Shown here: piece by piece, positions 10,080 to 22,200 of the stretch
Numbering within the stretch: position 1 is the first letter of the stretch
How the letters are laid out: each line of letters starts with the position of its first letter
Assembly (NCBI RefSeq): GCF_012273895.1
Contig: NC_052125.1
Location: 4,030,001-4,094,000 of the forward strand
Length of the DNA: 64,000 nucleotides
Direction of reading: 5' to 3'
Origin: Zerene cesonia
Taxonomy: Eukaryota; Arthropoda; Insecta; Lepidoptera; Pieridae
The notes under the pieces: model-generated
What the model saw: the letters and a program-made list of their open reading frames with translations, nothing else
The model's database searches: none
Told to the model about the DNA's origin: nothing
Translations under genes and position numbers: made by a program

Positions 10080-10614
10080 TGATAAAAAAGTTGTTTAACT
10101 TTAGTGTATTCGTGCAAAAAAATGGGAATTGATTAAAAAATAGTTGTCAAACTTAGAAGATAGAAGCTAGTTATCGAGTATCGTGCAAAAAAAATAAACG
10201 ATGAAAAAACGTGACTTGGATGCATTGTATAAAATATAAAAGTAAATTAAACGATAAAAAATGTCATCCTCAAATGAATGTACATGCATAAACAATAAAA
10301 AAACTGTCTAATTATAATTAAAAAATTAATGCGATAAAAGCTGAAAAATATGGTTTAAAAAGTATACATGGTAATGGCGCGAAATTGTCATTGTTTTACT
10401 TTTTGCATTGACTACAGATTAATTTTATTAACTGTACTTTTAATGTTTTGCGTAGGTAAAAGATATTCTGAAATTCCCAATACATCTATTCATATTTATT
10501 AACACGTCTAATATATTTTTGCATTGTGCCTATAATTTATTTTTATTGTTTACCATTCTTAGTACAGTTATAATATCTGTGGCTCTCCTACTATTATTAA
10601 TAAACTATTAAACG
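10080..10614. other. AT-rich 3' flank
   Basis: No gene or recognisable repeat. Very A-rich sequence leads to the assembly gap. Confidence 0.6.
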
Positions 10615-11614
10615 NNNNNNNNNNNNNNNNNNNNNNNNNNNNNNNNNNNNNNNNNNNNNNNNNNNNNNNNNNNNNNNNNNNNNNNNNNNNNNNNNNNNNN
10701 NNNNNNNNNNNNNNNNNNNNNNNNNNNNNNNNNNNNNNNNNNNNNNNNNNNNNNNNNNNNNNNNNNNNNNNNNNNNNNNNNNNNNNNNNNNNNNNNNNNN
10801 NNNNNNNNNNNNNNNNNNNNNNNNNNNNNNNNNNNNNNNNNNNNNNNNNNNNNNNNNNNNNNNNNNNNNNNNNNNNNNNNNNNNNNNNNNNNNNNNNNNN
10901 NNNNNNNNNNNNNNNNNNNNNNNNNNNNNNNNNNNNNNNNNNNNNNNNNNNNNNNNNNNNNNNNNNNNNNNNNNNNNNNNNNNNNNNNNNNNNNNNNNNN
11001 NNNNNNNNNNNNNNNNNNNNNNNNNNNNNNNNNNNNNNNNNNNNNNNNNNNNNNNNNNNNNNNNNNNNNNNNNNNNNNNNNNNNNNNNNNNNNNNNNNNN
11101 NNNNNNNNNNNNNNNNNNNNNNNNNNNNNNNNNNNNNNNNNNNNNNNNNNNNNNNNNNNNNNNNNNNNNNNNNNNNNNNNNNNNNNNNNNNNNNNNNNNN
11201 NNNNNNNNNNNNNNNNNNNNNNNNNNNNNNNNNNNNNNNNNNNNNNNNNNNNNNNNNNNNNNNNNNNNNNNNNNNNNNNNNNNNNNNNNNNNNNNNNNNN
11301 NNNNNNNNNNNNNNNNNNNNNNNNNNNNNNNNNNNNNNNNNNNNNNNNNNNNNNNNNNNNNNNNNNNNNNNNNNNNNNNNNNNNNNNNNNNNNNNNNNNN
11401 NNNNNNNNNNNNNNNNNNNNNNNNNNNNNNNNNNNNNNNNNNNNNNNNNNNNNNNNNNNNNNNNNNNNNNNNNNNNNNNNNNNNNNNNNNNNNNNNNNNN
11501 NNNNNNNNNNNNNNNNNNNNNNNNNNNNNNNNNNNNNNNNNNNNNNNNNNNNNNNNNNNNNNNNNNNNNNNNNNNNNNNNNNNNNNNNNNNNNNNNNNNN
11601 NNNNNNNNNNNNNN
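10615..11614. other. Assembly gap of exactly 1000 N
   Basis: The round length indicates a placeholder of unknown true size, so distance and orientation between the flanks are assumptions of the assembly. Confidence 0.99.
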
Positions 11615-12325
11615 CTATATGTTGACGCGGAGACACTTTTAAGGCGGTATTTTGTATGAGACCGGGTGTCTACAGTATATTTGGTCGAAGATTAAACGCA
11701 TTATATGTATTATATTAATTGTTATATTAGAAAATCAATAACGGTTATTATAATAAACGAAGGAATTGCTTAAAATAATTAATTCCATTGCGGATGGCGG
11801 AAAACAAAACAAAATACGGGTTGTATATAATCCGGCCATTATGTTAAGCAGCGTTGTTGTATAAATAGTATTATTTTATACAGAGAAAGCATTCAATTGT
11901 ACAATACTTTTACTGAAGAGAAGTTTTGAATGCCTTATGCCAGCTCGCTTGTAATGTAGATCTAAAGTCTTTGCTTATATCCATCCACTATAATATTGGA
12001 AATTGTCACACTTCTTCAGGGATCTTTAATATAAGTTTCGTATCTGTAACATCGGCTTTATGCATACACAAAGGAGTTTGTACACTTGAAACTATTCTCT
12101 GTAATCACAATTAATTAAAAAAAAAACAATAAAAAAAGTATTATTTAACAAATATATTTAAATAGAAACTAATATTTAAGTGTTTAGATGCATAAGCTTT
12201 CCTCGTCATGTGATACTTTATCTAATAATTAGCTGTTAATTCAACCAGTGTTCATGTTATTATGATATATCATACGATGTCGACTATTAACGTGGGCTTT
12301 CACGGTCGATCCATATGTACCACTA

Positions 12326-12431
12326 TCCTACTAATTGCTAACGTTTGGTACGTGGATAGCTGGGCAACTTTTTATCTCGGTATTCCTACGGGATACAGAA
12401 TTACGCGGGCGAAACCACGGGGCGCAGCTAG
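12326..12431 (+). mobile_element. Internally deleted Helitron family A copy
   Basis: Keeps the TCCTACTAAT start and the 3' half from ACGTGGATAGCTGG to the hairpin and CTAG. About 95 bases of the interior are missing. Confidence 0.75.
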
Positions 12432-15400
12432 TAAGACTCCATACTTCGCATCAAATGGCGCGGGCCCTCGCCCATAATTTGATCGTGAAACTGAAATCAC
12501 GATGGACTGTCGTAAAAATGTGTATTTCCGATCACTTACTATTTGTCGACGCAGCGAATGGTTTTACCGTGAATGTCCACCTTTATATCAATTATTATCA
12601 ATAAAATTTTTAGGTTAATATGATATATGACAAAAATGTACTTATATATTAATTATATGAATTAAATATTGAAATAGAGGTACTGTAATCATTCCTATGT
12701 GATAATAATATTTTGTTTAATTTTAGGCATAATAAATAAGTTATTAATTTCGGTCATGATACCATTGATATATAAAAAAACCCAAAATGCACAGTATCAT
12801 ACAAAAGTGTCGCATAACACTCGCCAATTATAAGTACCAAGTTATAGTTATGCTATTCGCGTAAAGTCTTCAAATTGAGCCTTACGCAGATCACTTAAAG
12901 TTGTTTTTACAAAGCCGAGACTATTTGAAGTGAGTACAATCTAGAATGTTTCGATCATTTTATACGAACCTCTATAAAACGTAGTTAGCGTCTTTGGTTT
13001 TTTTATATATTTGTGCACGAAATTCAAATATGTAATATATTTCACTATTTAAATGAATGTAATTGCAATTTTTTTTGAGTCTCGCTTAAAACTACATAAT
13101 TTTGTTTCATATTAAAATTATCTTTGTTATTGAAATTAAAGTATTCATAAAGAACTATATAGATGTCAGTATTATATTCTAAAATTTAATCTGTCATAAA
13201 ATCTTGACTTAAATCCGTTATAGTATGATTAAGTATAAGGCTATGAATCGATATATGAATTAAAACAATCGATGTAAAAATTATGCGAGTGAAATAAAAC
13301 AATATGCCGAAATTAAATTTCTTTTATTGAGAATACATAATTTCCAAACATACTCTGTTAAATATTAACAAAAACTAAATATTGACGATAGACTTCTATG
13401 CGTCACAACTTAAAAAAGAAATTAAGGCCTTTTATTACAATTAACTGTATACAATGCATTGACTAAATTTGGATTCCGTAACATAATTATTGGAAGCAAA
13501 ACTGTTTCACTGATCGAAACTTATTTTATTATTGGGATAAATTCTGTTCGGAAAGAAATCAAAAACGATAATTAACATTTCTCCCAATATTTTTAATGTA
13601 AAACATGAAATATTTAAACACTGCAAACTGGCAACAATTTAAAATGCATGTATTTTTGATGCGAGATGAAATTCTTTAAAACATATTTAATTAAAAATGC
13701 CGCAACACTATCAAATAAATAAAAGCTATTGAAATTTGAAACTAAAATTTCATTTATCACTTACTTTATTAAAAAGTTAGAAAAAGGCGGGTATTTTGAC
13801 AATTATCTTAAATTGTATTCACGCATATTATCCTAAAACTTACGTGTGCAGCGCTGCTCATTTTATAATTAACATTTTAATCAATTACATTATGGAGTTG
13901 AGGTTTGAAGGCACACTTTAATCAAATACGATAAATCTGCCCATACCGAATATAAAAGGCAGCGTAATTTACATTATTTCTAACAAATAACCGACTTAGT
14001 ATGCGCAGTAGTTTAATTATAAAGTACCATCTAAATTCTTTATATACAGATTTGTGAACTATTACTACATGTAATTGTTTAATTTAGGAAAATTCAATAC
14101 ATATAAGAATTAATAGAGTACGTTCCTTGGCAAATGCGACAAACATATAATTTTTCAATGATACTCAATCTTTCCACGGAACCCAATGAATTATCTAGCC
14201 TATAGGTTCTTATGATATAGCAAAGCCATCTTTTCCTCACAGCTCCCCGAGTCACTTTAATATAACTTAATCTAAGTTACATTATGAGAGTTGTGCTCAA
14301 TATTTCTTCACAGGTACTTATTATGTTCGTTCAGTCCGTTAAAAGTAAAATTTATACAATACTTTAAAATTATTAACTTACAGACGTGATAAATTATCTT
14401 AAAATGATAATCAACTTTGAATGATTATTCGCAAGAATGCTTATTCAGTGTATAACTGCTTACCATGAAATTTTCTAATAATATTGATGAAAAATCATCA
14501 TATTTATTATTTTTACTAGCCCTTAACTGAATTATGAATTTGTGACTAATACAATATATGACCTAAAAATTAAGTATTTTATTAAAATTAAGCCAGCACA
14601 TATACAGAACTTCGTTTAAAAATTATATTATTTACTACATAATATCTATAACGTGTAAAATAATCTTCGATATTGAACGCTTCCTTATTGAAGTTTTTGA
14701 ATCTGTGAACCGTGCCCCGCGGTTTGCGCGCCAAAATTTATGGATTTTCACTAACTAGTACCTGGCGTTACTGCCCCTATTCCATCAAAAAATTATTTTT
14801 AGAAGTCGGAAAGGATATTAATTTAATTGCAGTTTTCATATAGCGAACAGAAAGAGCCATACTTCTTTAGTAGTTTCGAAATTCAATTCTTTCGTCCAAT
14901 AAAATTAGGCTATTTTGGCAAATTAATGATGGGCAGCAGTCAGATATTTTTACTACTAATAGCGCTTTTACAATAATTTACTTATTTTTATTGAGATCTT
15001 ATAAAATTTAAAACATAAGATATTGGTGATTTCTTTTTATATCCTAACCTTATAGTTCTAATATTTCGATAATTTATAAATAATGCCATAATTTCTAAAT
15101 AAAAGAATGATTCAAACTAAGAGACATACAATTTCTTTGAAATTTCACCATTAACTGCCATAATAGCCTTTTACATTATAATTTTAACTAGTCATAATAT
15201 AATGTTATATAATTATGTAATAGTCTGTGAATACAAACCTCACCGTTTATTTCTAGTACCATCTAGACCAAACCAATTAATGAGCGATAAATAAAAAAAT
15301 AAAACTATAATTCTAAAAACTTATCATACAGTTTATTTAGCAGTCATACTTAACAAATTACAATAAACACATTCGCGCCATCACTTACAAATTTATTCTA

Positions 15401-16706
15401 ACCTAATTAATTTCAATAAAAAATTATATATCAATGGGTGTTTGACTTTCAAATAAACAGTTGAATAGCTTAATTACTTCAAATAATTTATTACGGAAGA
15501 TGAGATAAAATTCGATAGTTAGGCGGGTTTGGGGGCCTAGCCCTCTTGCTCACTAACGCGCTTTAAAATTCGAATACTTCAAAATTACACTCTTTTCCCA
15601 TAAGCCATAATACATGTTTAGAACTCATTACCTATCACGAATTATTAAAACATCATTAGCCGGCACGATAAAGAAAAAAACTGTAATTATTTTGAGGGCC
15701 ACGGTTGACCTTGGCTCTTTTATCATTTTCACTCCAAATGCCATCCAAAACAAAGCAGTATTTTGCATTTATAATAATTTGATTAAACTAATCAACCGTT
15801 TACATGAAAATCAGCTTTTACACTATAATTATGCTATAAGTATACCCCACTGGGTACATTTCCGTTTTTTGAAAATGAGAAAATAGAAAACTATTTTCAC
15901 CAAAAACTCAATGCAATTTCAACTAACGCATGCCTGAATTATCTATTTATGCGTCATAAAAGCAATTTGATAATGTCATTTAATCTTTATTTAATTAGAA
16001 ATATAAATTAATACATATTAAAAATGAAAAATAAACTAAGTAATAAATAATTTGAACATTTTGAAGACAGATCAATTGAAAATTCTTGATGAAAACAGTT
16101 CTATAGTTTTTTTTGTAATTTTCATATATATTGAGCTATTTTATAAACACGACATTCGTGTAATGTTACGGTGGTATTGAGCAAATAAAAATAAATATTA
16201 TTAAATTATAAAAATATCATAAACTTTTGGCACAGTATGTGTATATTAAAAGCATAGATATGGTCTTTCCTATATTCTAATTTTGTATATAATTAAATCA
16301 AATTAATGTTAACAACAAAATCATTTAAATTATTACTTAATTATAATTTATTACCAGTTTTCTCATTCAAATCACATCACTGTCAAGGCACCAACTCCAT
16401 AATATTTCTAACAATGTATGCCTCACCACGTTTTGATAATCTTCATCTTCATATTGCTAAAGTTGCGATAGTTTTATAAGCCCATTTCAACGAAATCTAA
16501 ATCCAAGCAGACATACAATTACGAAGCCTAATAATCGATACTGTTCTATGAAGATAATTAGACATGTCAATCGTGTGGAGGCGGGAGAAACGAGCCCGAG
16601 CTGCATACGACGTGTTGTTCAGTAGCTCGGGACACTATGTAGGGACTGGCGCGCTCATGTTTTAATGTCATTTTCATAATTACTATTTATTATATATTTT
16701 ATTAAT
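12432..16706. other. Long AT-rich stretch nearly free of mobile elements
   Basis: No convincing coding exon, and none of the Helitron, SINE or LINE families that crowd the rest of the window, apart from a possible remnant near 14708. It lies downstream of the minus-strand gene ending at 17885. AATAAA occurs on the minus strand at about 13322 (plus-strand TTTTATTGAG). It may be a long 3' UTR or a conserved flank. Confidence 0.5.
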
Positions 16707-16900
16707 AGTTTTACAGCATTGACATGCTTCATAGGTGAGAAATTTCAATAAAGAGTAGAATATATTCGATTAGTGATTCGATTAGATGGCCGAGAGGCTA
16801 GGCGTTGCTACGGTTTGGCAAAAAGACGCGGGTTCGAATGCCGCCTCGTGATCAAATTGTTTTAATTTCTTTAAAATTTCTCATTTACTATGTTATCAAA
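16707..16900 (+). repeat. tRNA-like element with inverted flanks, copy 1
   Basis: A tRNA-like core at about 16783-16853 has an A box (TGGCCGAGAGGCTAGG) and a B box (GGGTTCGAATG). The upstream flank (AGTTTTACAGCATTGACATG then GTGAGAAATTT) is the inverse of the tail sequence seen after copy 2. The anticodon loop lacks the usual T at position 33, so it is unlikely to be a working tRNA. Confidence 0.65.
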
Positions 16901-17884
16901 GACTACACTACACTACTGTATGCTATCCCTTTATATTAAAAGATGAATTAATTTAAAAACATAATTAAAATTATGAGTCAAAACTAAAACTACTTAATAT
17001 ACACATACTGCGTCAATTAATTGAATCATCAGCACAATGAACAAAATAATTTGACATCCAAAAAATGGACCAAAAAGTTATCTACGAAATTAGTGAATTT
17101 ATGAGACTACGGGTGTTTGCTCACAATTTGCCATCAGTTACTAGATAGCCCATTCAATATTTTTCATACATATTTTTCGTACATTACATATAATTTTAAC
17201 TGACAGATAACCAAACAGAACATATCTGACAGTTCTGAGCCCGGGTACAGGTATTTGCAGCTCTAAAATAATACATATAACACATCCATACATATCAATG
17301 CAGTAAAAGATTATGGTATAAAGATTACAGCCACACACTTTCCTTAATTTTCTTAACTCGGCCAGTAAACTTTAACTAAAATCACAACAAAACAGGTGGT
17401 TGAGATGTTTCAAATACATTTATAAGCATTTGCTTCTGAGCTTGCTTTCATTTATTTTTCTATTTAATTTATGAATGAAATCTTTTTTAAACATCATAAG
17501 GTCATGTTAAGTTGTATCAAATAAATAATTAATTATTATTATTACCATTATGCGGCAATGCTTTCATATTATGCAATGGTATTATTACCAATAACGGACA
17601 TATATGTCTAAAACATTATTTGTATTTCTTACGTTACTGAAATAAACATTTTGCGTATATATTAAATGATAAATTCCAAAAATAGATTCAGACCCACTAC
17701 TCACATCTCAACCACATCTTTCGTTCAGATCCCAACCTTTGAAGCGAGCGGCAAAAACACTATCGTCCGAGAACAATTTCCAAACATGATACCTCCTCCG
17801 CAAAAAACTCCTCAATAAGTCACCGCAGTCACTGAATAGAAACTAACAACACTGCACTGCACTCGTAAACGTTTCGTCACATCA
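16901..17884 (-). other. 3' UTR or flank of the MIF4G-like gene
   Basis: Directly beyond the stop at 17885. Nearest minus-strand AATAAA is at 17451-17456. No other gene is seen. Confidence 0.45.
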
Positions 17885-18361
17885 CTAACTGTTGTAATCT
17901 TTGTCACAGCGATCATCGTGATCCCAATACTTATGATTACGGGGCACGTCACTCACATGTCTCCTCGGTTTCACGTCCGCGGACTCACTGCTGTTTCGCC
18001 TGAGCTTCTGCCGCGAGGAATTCCGGGAGCCGGAGCGAAACTTCTCATCGTCGTTGAGACTGTCCTTCGATTTGTATTTTTTGTCGTCATTGTCATCTTT
18101 CCGGCAGGCTTTTTGTACCTCGTTGTTCACCTTCTCCGGGTATTCCACGTTTGTGTTGACATTCTGTTGTGTTATGTACGTTCCGTCCCCTTGTTGCAAA
18201 TAGAAGTTCTCCTGGTAGTTGTACGGAAACTCCTGGTAGTTTGGCGGTGGGACGCTGGGGTTGAAAGCCGGTTCCTCCTTCTCGTCTTGCCGCCACGAGT
18301 TCAGGTCGTAGCGTTTGGTGAGGCTGCTCTTTGTGCTCCACGTGTCGAAGTCCTGTTGCTC
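17885..18361 (-). CDS. MIF4G-like gene, last exon
   Basis: Acceptor CAATTACAG, then EQQDFDTWSTKSSLTKRYDL. The exon encodes the polar tail and ends CDKDYNS, stop TAG at 17885-17887. Tyr/Asn/Gln-rich first half, Lys/Asp/Ser/Arg-rich second half. Confidence 0.82.
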   Translation of the reverse strand, partial: EQQDFDTWSTKSSLTKRYDLNSWRQDEKEEPAFNPSVPPPNYQEFPYNYQENFYLQQGDGTYITQQNVNTNVEYPEKVNNEVQKACRKDDNDDKKYKSKDSLNDDEKFRSGSRNSSRQKLRRNSSESADVKPRRHVSDVPRNHKYWDHDDRCDKDYNS

Positions 18362-19216
18362 CTGTAATTGATGATGAAACTATTTATACAGATGGAATAA
18401 ATTGTATACTATAGAGTATAGATTGTATGATGATGTTGCCTTCAACTAAGGCATAAATTTTCTCAACACAATCTTTTGAAAACTGTGTAATCTTTGAACA
18501 ATACTTTTAATATTTAAAATAATTGTTTTTCCACCCAAAAACGGTCACCAAGGTCTCTGGAGAGGCGGTACCACTCCAGATACTAATATGCGACCAAATA
18601 ACAACAATCAAACACAAAAAGAATCAAGCCAATCAGTTCAAAACCCACTGAGTTATTGAGATGAAATATACAAATGAATTGAGAATTATTACTGGGTGAA
18701 CCAATTTTTACGATTCTTTTTTTCTTTGAAAGCTGGTGCTGGTAATGTTGGTCTAATTCCGACAGTTTCAAGGCGATTTAGTTTTTTGTTAAAGATAAAT
18801 TCTTTTTTATTCCTTCTATAGTAACACAACACCGACCTGTCTCAAGAGTCCGGCACCAGCCCCCAATATCGGCCTCAGTTTAGGCTTGGCATCGTCCTCT
18901 TGGCCCAGATTCATCTGCGAGACGCTCTGCTGCACCTTCTCCGTGACAATATCCTTCTTCCACGAGCCGTAGGACACCTCGCTGAAGCTCTCATCGCTCG
19001 TGAGGTCCAGGTGGGACGCATAGAACTGCTGCAGGCTGTTCGGCAGCGGCAGGAACTTGTTCAGGCACAGGTCTGCGGAGAGCAGGAGCCAGATGATGCT
19101 GACCGGCGGCGGGGTCAGCAGCCGCAGGCGGATCGATATGGACAGCTCGTCCAGTTCTTGCGACAGTATCGAGAGGAGTTCTCGACCGTTTTGCATTAGC
19201 TGTAAGGAATTATAAG

Positions 19217-19260
<44 letters not shown>

Positions 19261-22200
19261 GCCCTTAACTATCCACCGCTGGATATAGGCCTCTCCTAAG
19301 GCACGCCACTGAGCCCGGTCGGTAGCTCTTTGTTGCCAATTATGGCCAGCAACCCTACGGATATCGTCACTCCACCGGGTGGCAGGACGTCCTACGCTAC
19401 GTTTACCAAGTTGCATTATAAGCATATTAATACTTAACTAGTAGTAAATTGAATTTCTAGAAATTCAATTTTCAAAGCCTAGTTATATATCTACGTCATA
19501 TGTTATGTTTATCTTGTGTTGGTTAAACAAAAGTTTGTTGCCAAACAAACTCTTCAACTATATAATAATGTTAGTGTATTTTTCCCTTATTTAAAATTGT
19601 CAACTATATAATAATGTTAGTGTATTTTTCCCTTATTTAAAATTGTCAACTATATAATAATGTGAGTGTATTTTTCCCTTATTTAAAATTGTCAACTATA
19701 TAATAATGTTAGTGTATTTTTCCCTTATTTAAAATTGATTCTAATCACACTATTATCACACTAATATTATAAATGTGTAAGTCTGTTGGTTTGGAAGTTT
19801 TTCCATCAATCAGGTTGAAACTACTGAACGGATTTTCATGAAATTTGGTATACAGATAGGGTATGAGCTGAATTGGGTGATAGATTTCTTTTTATAACAA
19901 TAATAATTGGCATAAAACAGGAATCTTGATATCCGGGCGGAGCCGGGACGAACATCTAGTATTATATAAGCATCAAAATGCTATAAATAAATAAAAAAGT
20001 ATCGGTTCACCCTGGTTTCAACCGTTTTTTGCTCAATTGTACCCAAACAAAAAAAGATTACCCGAACTGGTCGAGCCGATATGGAGAATAATCTTATATC
20101 TTTAAACGAGCAATTCTTGTATATATATATATATATATATAATTGGAATCTCGGAATCGGCTCCAACGATTTTCATGAAATTTAGTATATGGCGGGTTTC
20201 GGGGGCGATAAATCGATCTAGCTAGGAATCTTTTTTAGAAAATGATCATATTCGTGCTTTATCGACTTAAACTTAGCGACTCTTCCTGACATCTATTGGC
20301 GAATAATAATACTAATACTATTTTTTTTTCCTGACATCTATTGGTGAATAATAATACTATTTTTGGCGAATAATTAAAGTTCCAGCAGATGGCGTTGTTA
20401 AGTAACGAAGTAATGAGTGTTTGCTTTGAGGTTAGACTAATTGTTTATATTGTTTTGTGTCTTCTTAATGCACGTGTTCACTTAAAAATGCCTGAACGAT
20501 CTTGGAAAAAACGCTTATAAACAATCTAACTCATCATCATCCAGGTCATCCAGGTACTTATAATTTACATAGACAAAATATATCACCTGTGTCGCCAGAC
20601 TCCTGTGTGCTCTTATATCATCGCTGGCGAGCAATGCGCGCATGTAATGAACCAGCGGCCCGGCCAGTATGTGAACCTTTTTACCATTGCACAGGCGCGC
20701 CTCTGTAATGAACAATTAATAGCATTATTTTTATTATTGAAAGGGGAACAATGAAGAAAGAATGTTTATTTAATACTAGCAGTTCGCCCCGGCTTCGCCC
20801 GTGGTATATATGTAGCCTTTGTCACTCAGCGAAGTTGGACCTTTCTAAGGATGAAAGAATTTTTTTTCATCAGTCCAGTAGTTTCGGAGTCTATTCATTT
20901 CAAACAAACAAACACAAAATCAAACCTTTCCTCTTTATAATATTAGTATAGACCAAAAAAATCTTTACCGACTATCAATAAAAAGGTGGCCTTATAACTA
21001 ATCGGTGCGGTGCTAAGGAGTAACTACTCAGCATCTACTACGCGTAATGCGCAGCGCTGATTGTCAGTAGCGTCTTTTTAGAGTGACAGTCAAAAGAATA
21101 AACATGCATGCATACATATAAACATACCTACTAATAGATAGCCTGCAGGCAAAAGCTTGTATTTTGTTAATACACTGTCAAGTATCATCAAAATCCGTTC
21201 AGTGGTTTGCGCGTAAAAGAGGAACTAACATACGTATTATAAACTTTCACGTTTATAAGATTACCAGCTGAAACCCGCGGCGTCATAGCCTATGTGCTAA
21301 TCCAGACTATAATCTATTTCTGTACTAAATTTCATACAAATACGATTACACTTGCACTTCGTAACGCGGTTTTACACGCGTAAATGAGTTCTTCCTTTAA
21401 ATCCTTATTTATTATTACATTGACTATCTGCCACTAAAAGGCCCATCAAAATCGGTCCAGCCGTCCCAGTGATCATCCGGAATGAACAGAAAAGACAACA
21501 ATATTTTAAAAAAGGACTTATTTCTAATGTAATATTAACTAACAGACAGACAGAAAGACAGACATTACAATTTTATTTATTGAATTTGATTGTTTGTATA
21601 TTAAAATAAAACGCCATACATACCGGCGAAATAGTCTCCCATCAGATTCGCTGCATTTATAAGGTACAGGGGATTCGATCGCTCCAATACTTCCAATTCT
21701 GAAATCATTTATTGTATTATTAATAATAAATAAACTACAACCCTATTCTGTATTTATCACAACACCACACAAATATAATATGTGTGAAAGTTTGTTTTTT
21801 CACAATTTTCGTATTGTTTGTGATGGTTCTTAATCATCTCAATAGATGGCGCGGTGTGTCCCATCCTATCCTACTAATATTATAAATGCGAAAGTTTGTA
21901 AGAACGTGTGTGTGTTTGTTACTCTTTCACGGAAAAACTACGGAACTTACTTACGGAACGTAGATAGTTGGACAACTGGAATATCATATAGGCATCTTTT
22001 TATCCCGTATTTCCTACGGGATACGGACTTACGCGGGTGAAACCGCGGGGCGCAGCTAATAGGCACATAAAACCGGAAGAGTAGACGTTCGATTACTGTG
22101 GCGGGATCACGGAGGGCGAGAGGCTAGGCGTTACTAAAGTATGGCAAATAGACGCGGGTTCGAATCCCGCCTCGCGATCGAATTCTTTTTTTAATTTTTC

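Noticed and set aside
10608..11636. A 342-residue minus-strand open frame
   Set aside because: It is almost wholly N bases; only a few residues at the ends are real sequence.
16783..16853. A functional tRNA gene
   Set aside because: The anticodon loop lacks the expected T at position 33, the acceptor stem does not pair well, and related copies are dispersed with repeat flanks.
22106..22180. A second functional tRNA gene
   Set aside because: Good T arm but the D and acceptor arms are poor; same repeat family as the others.
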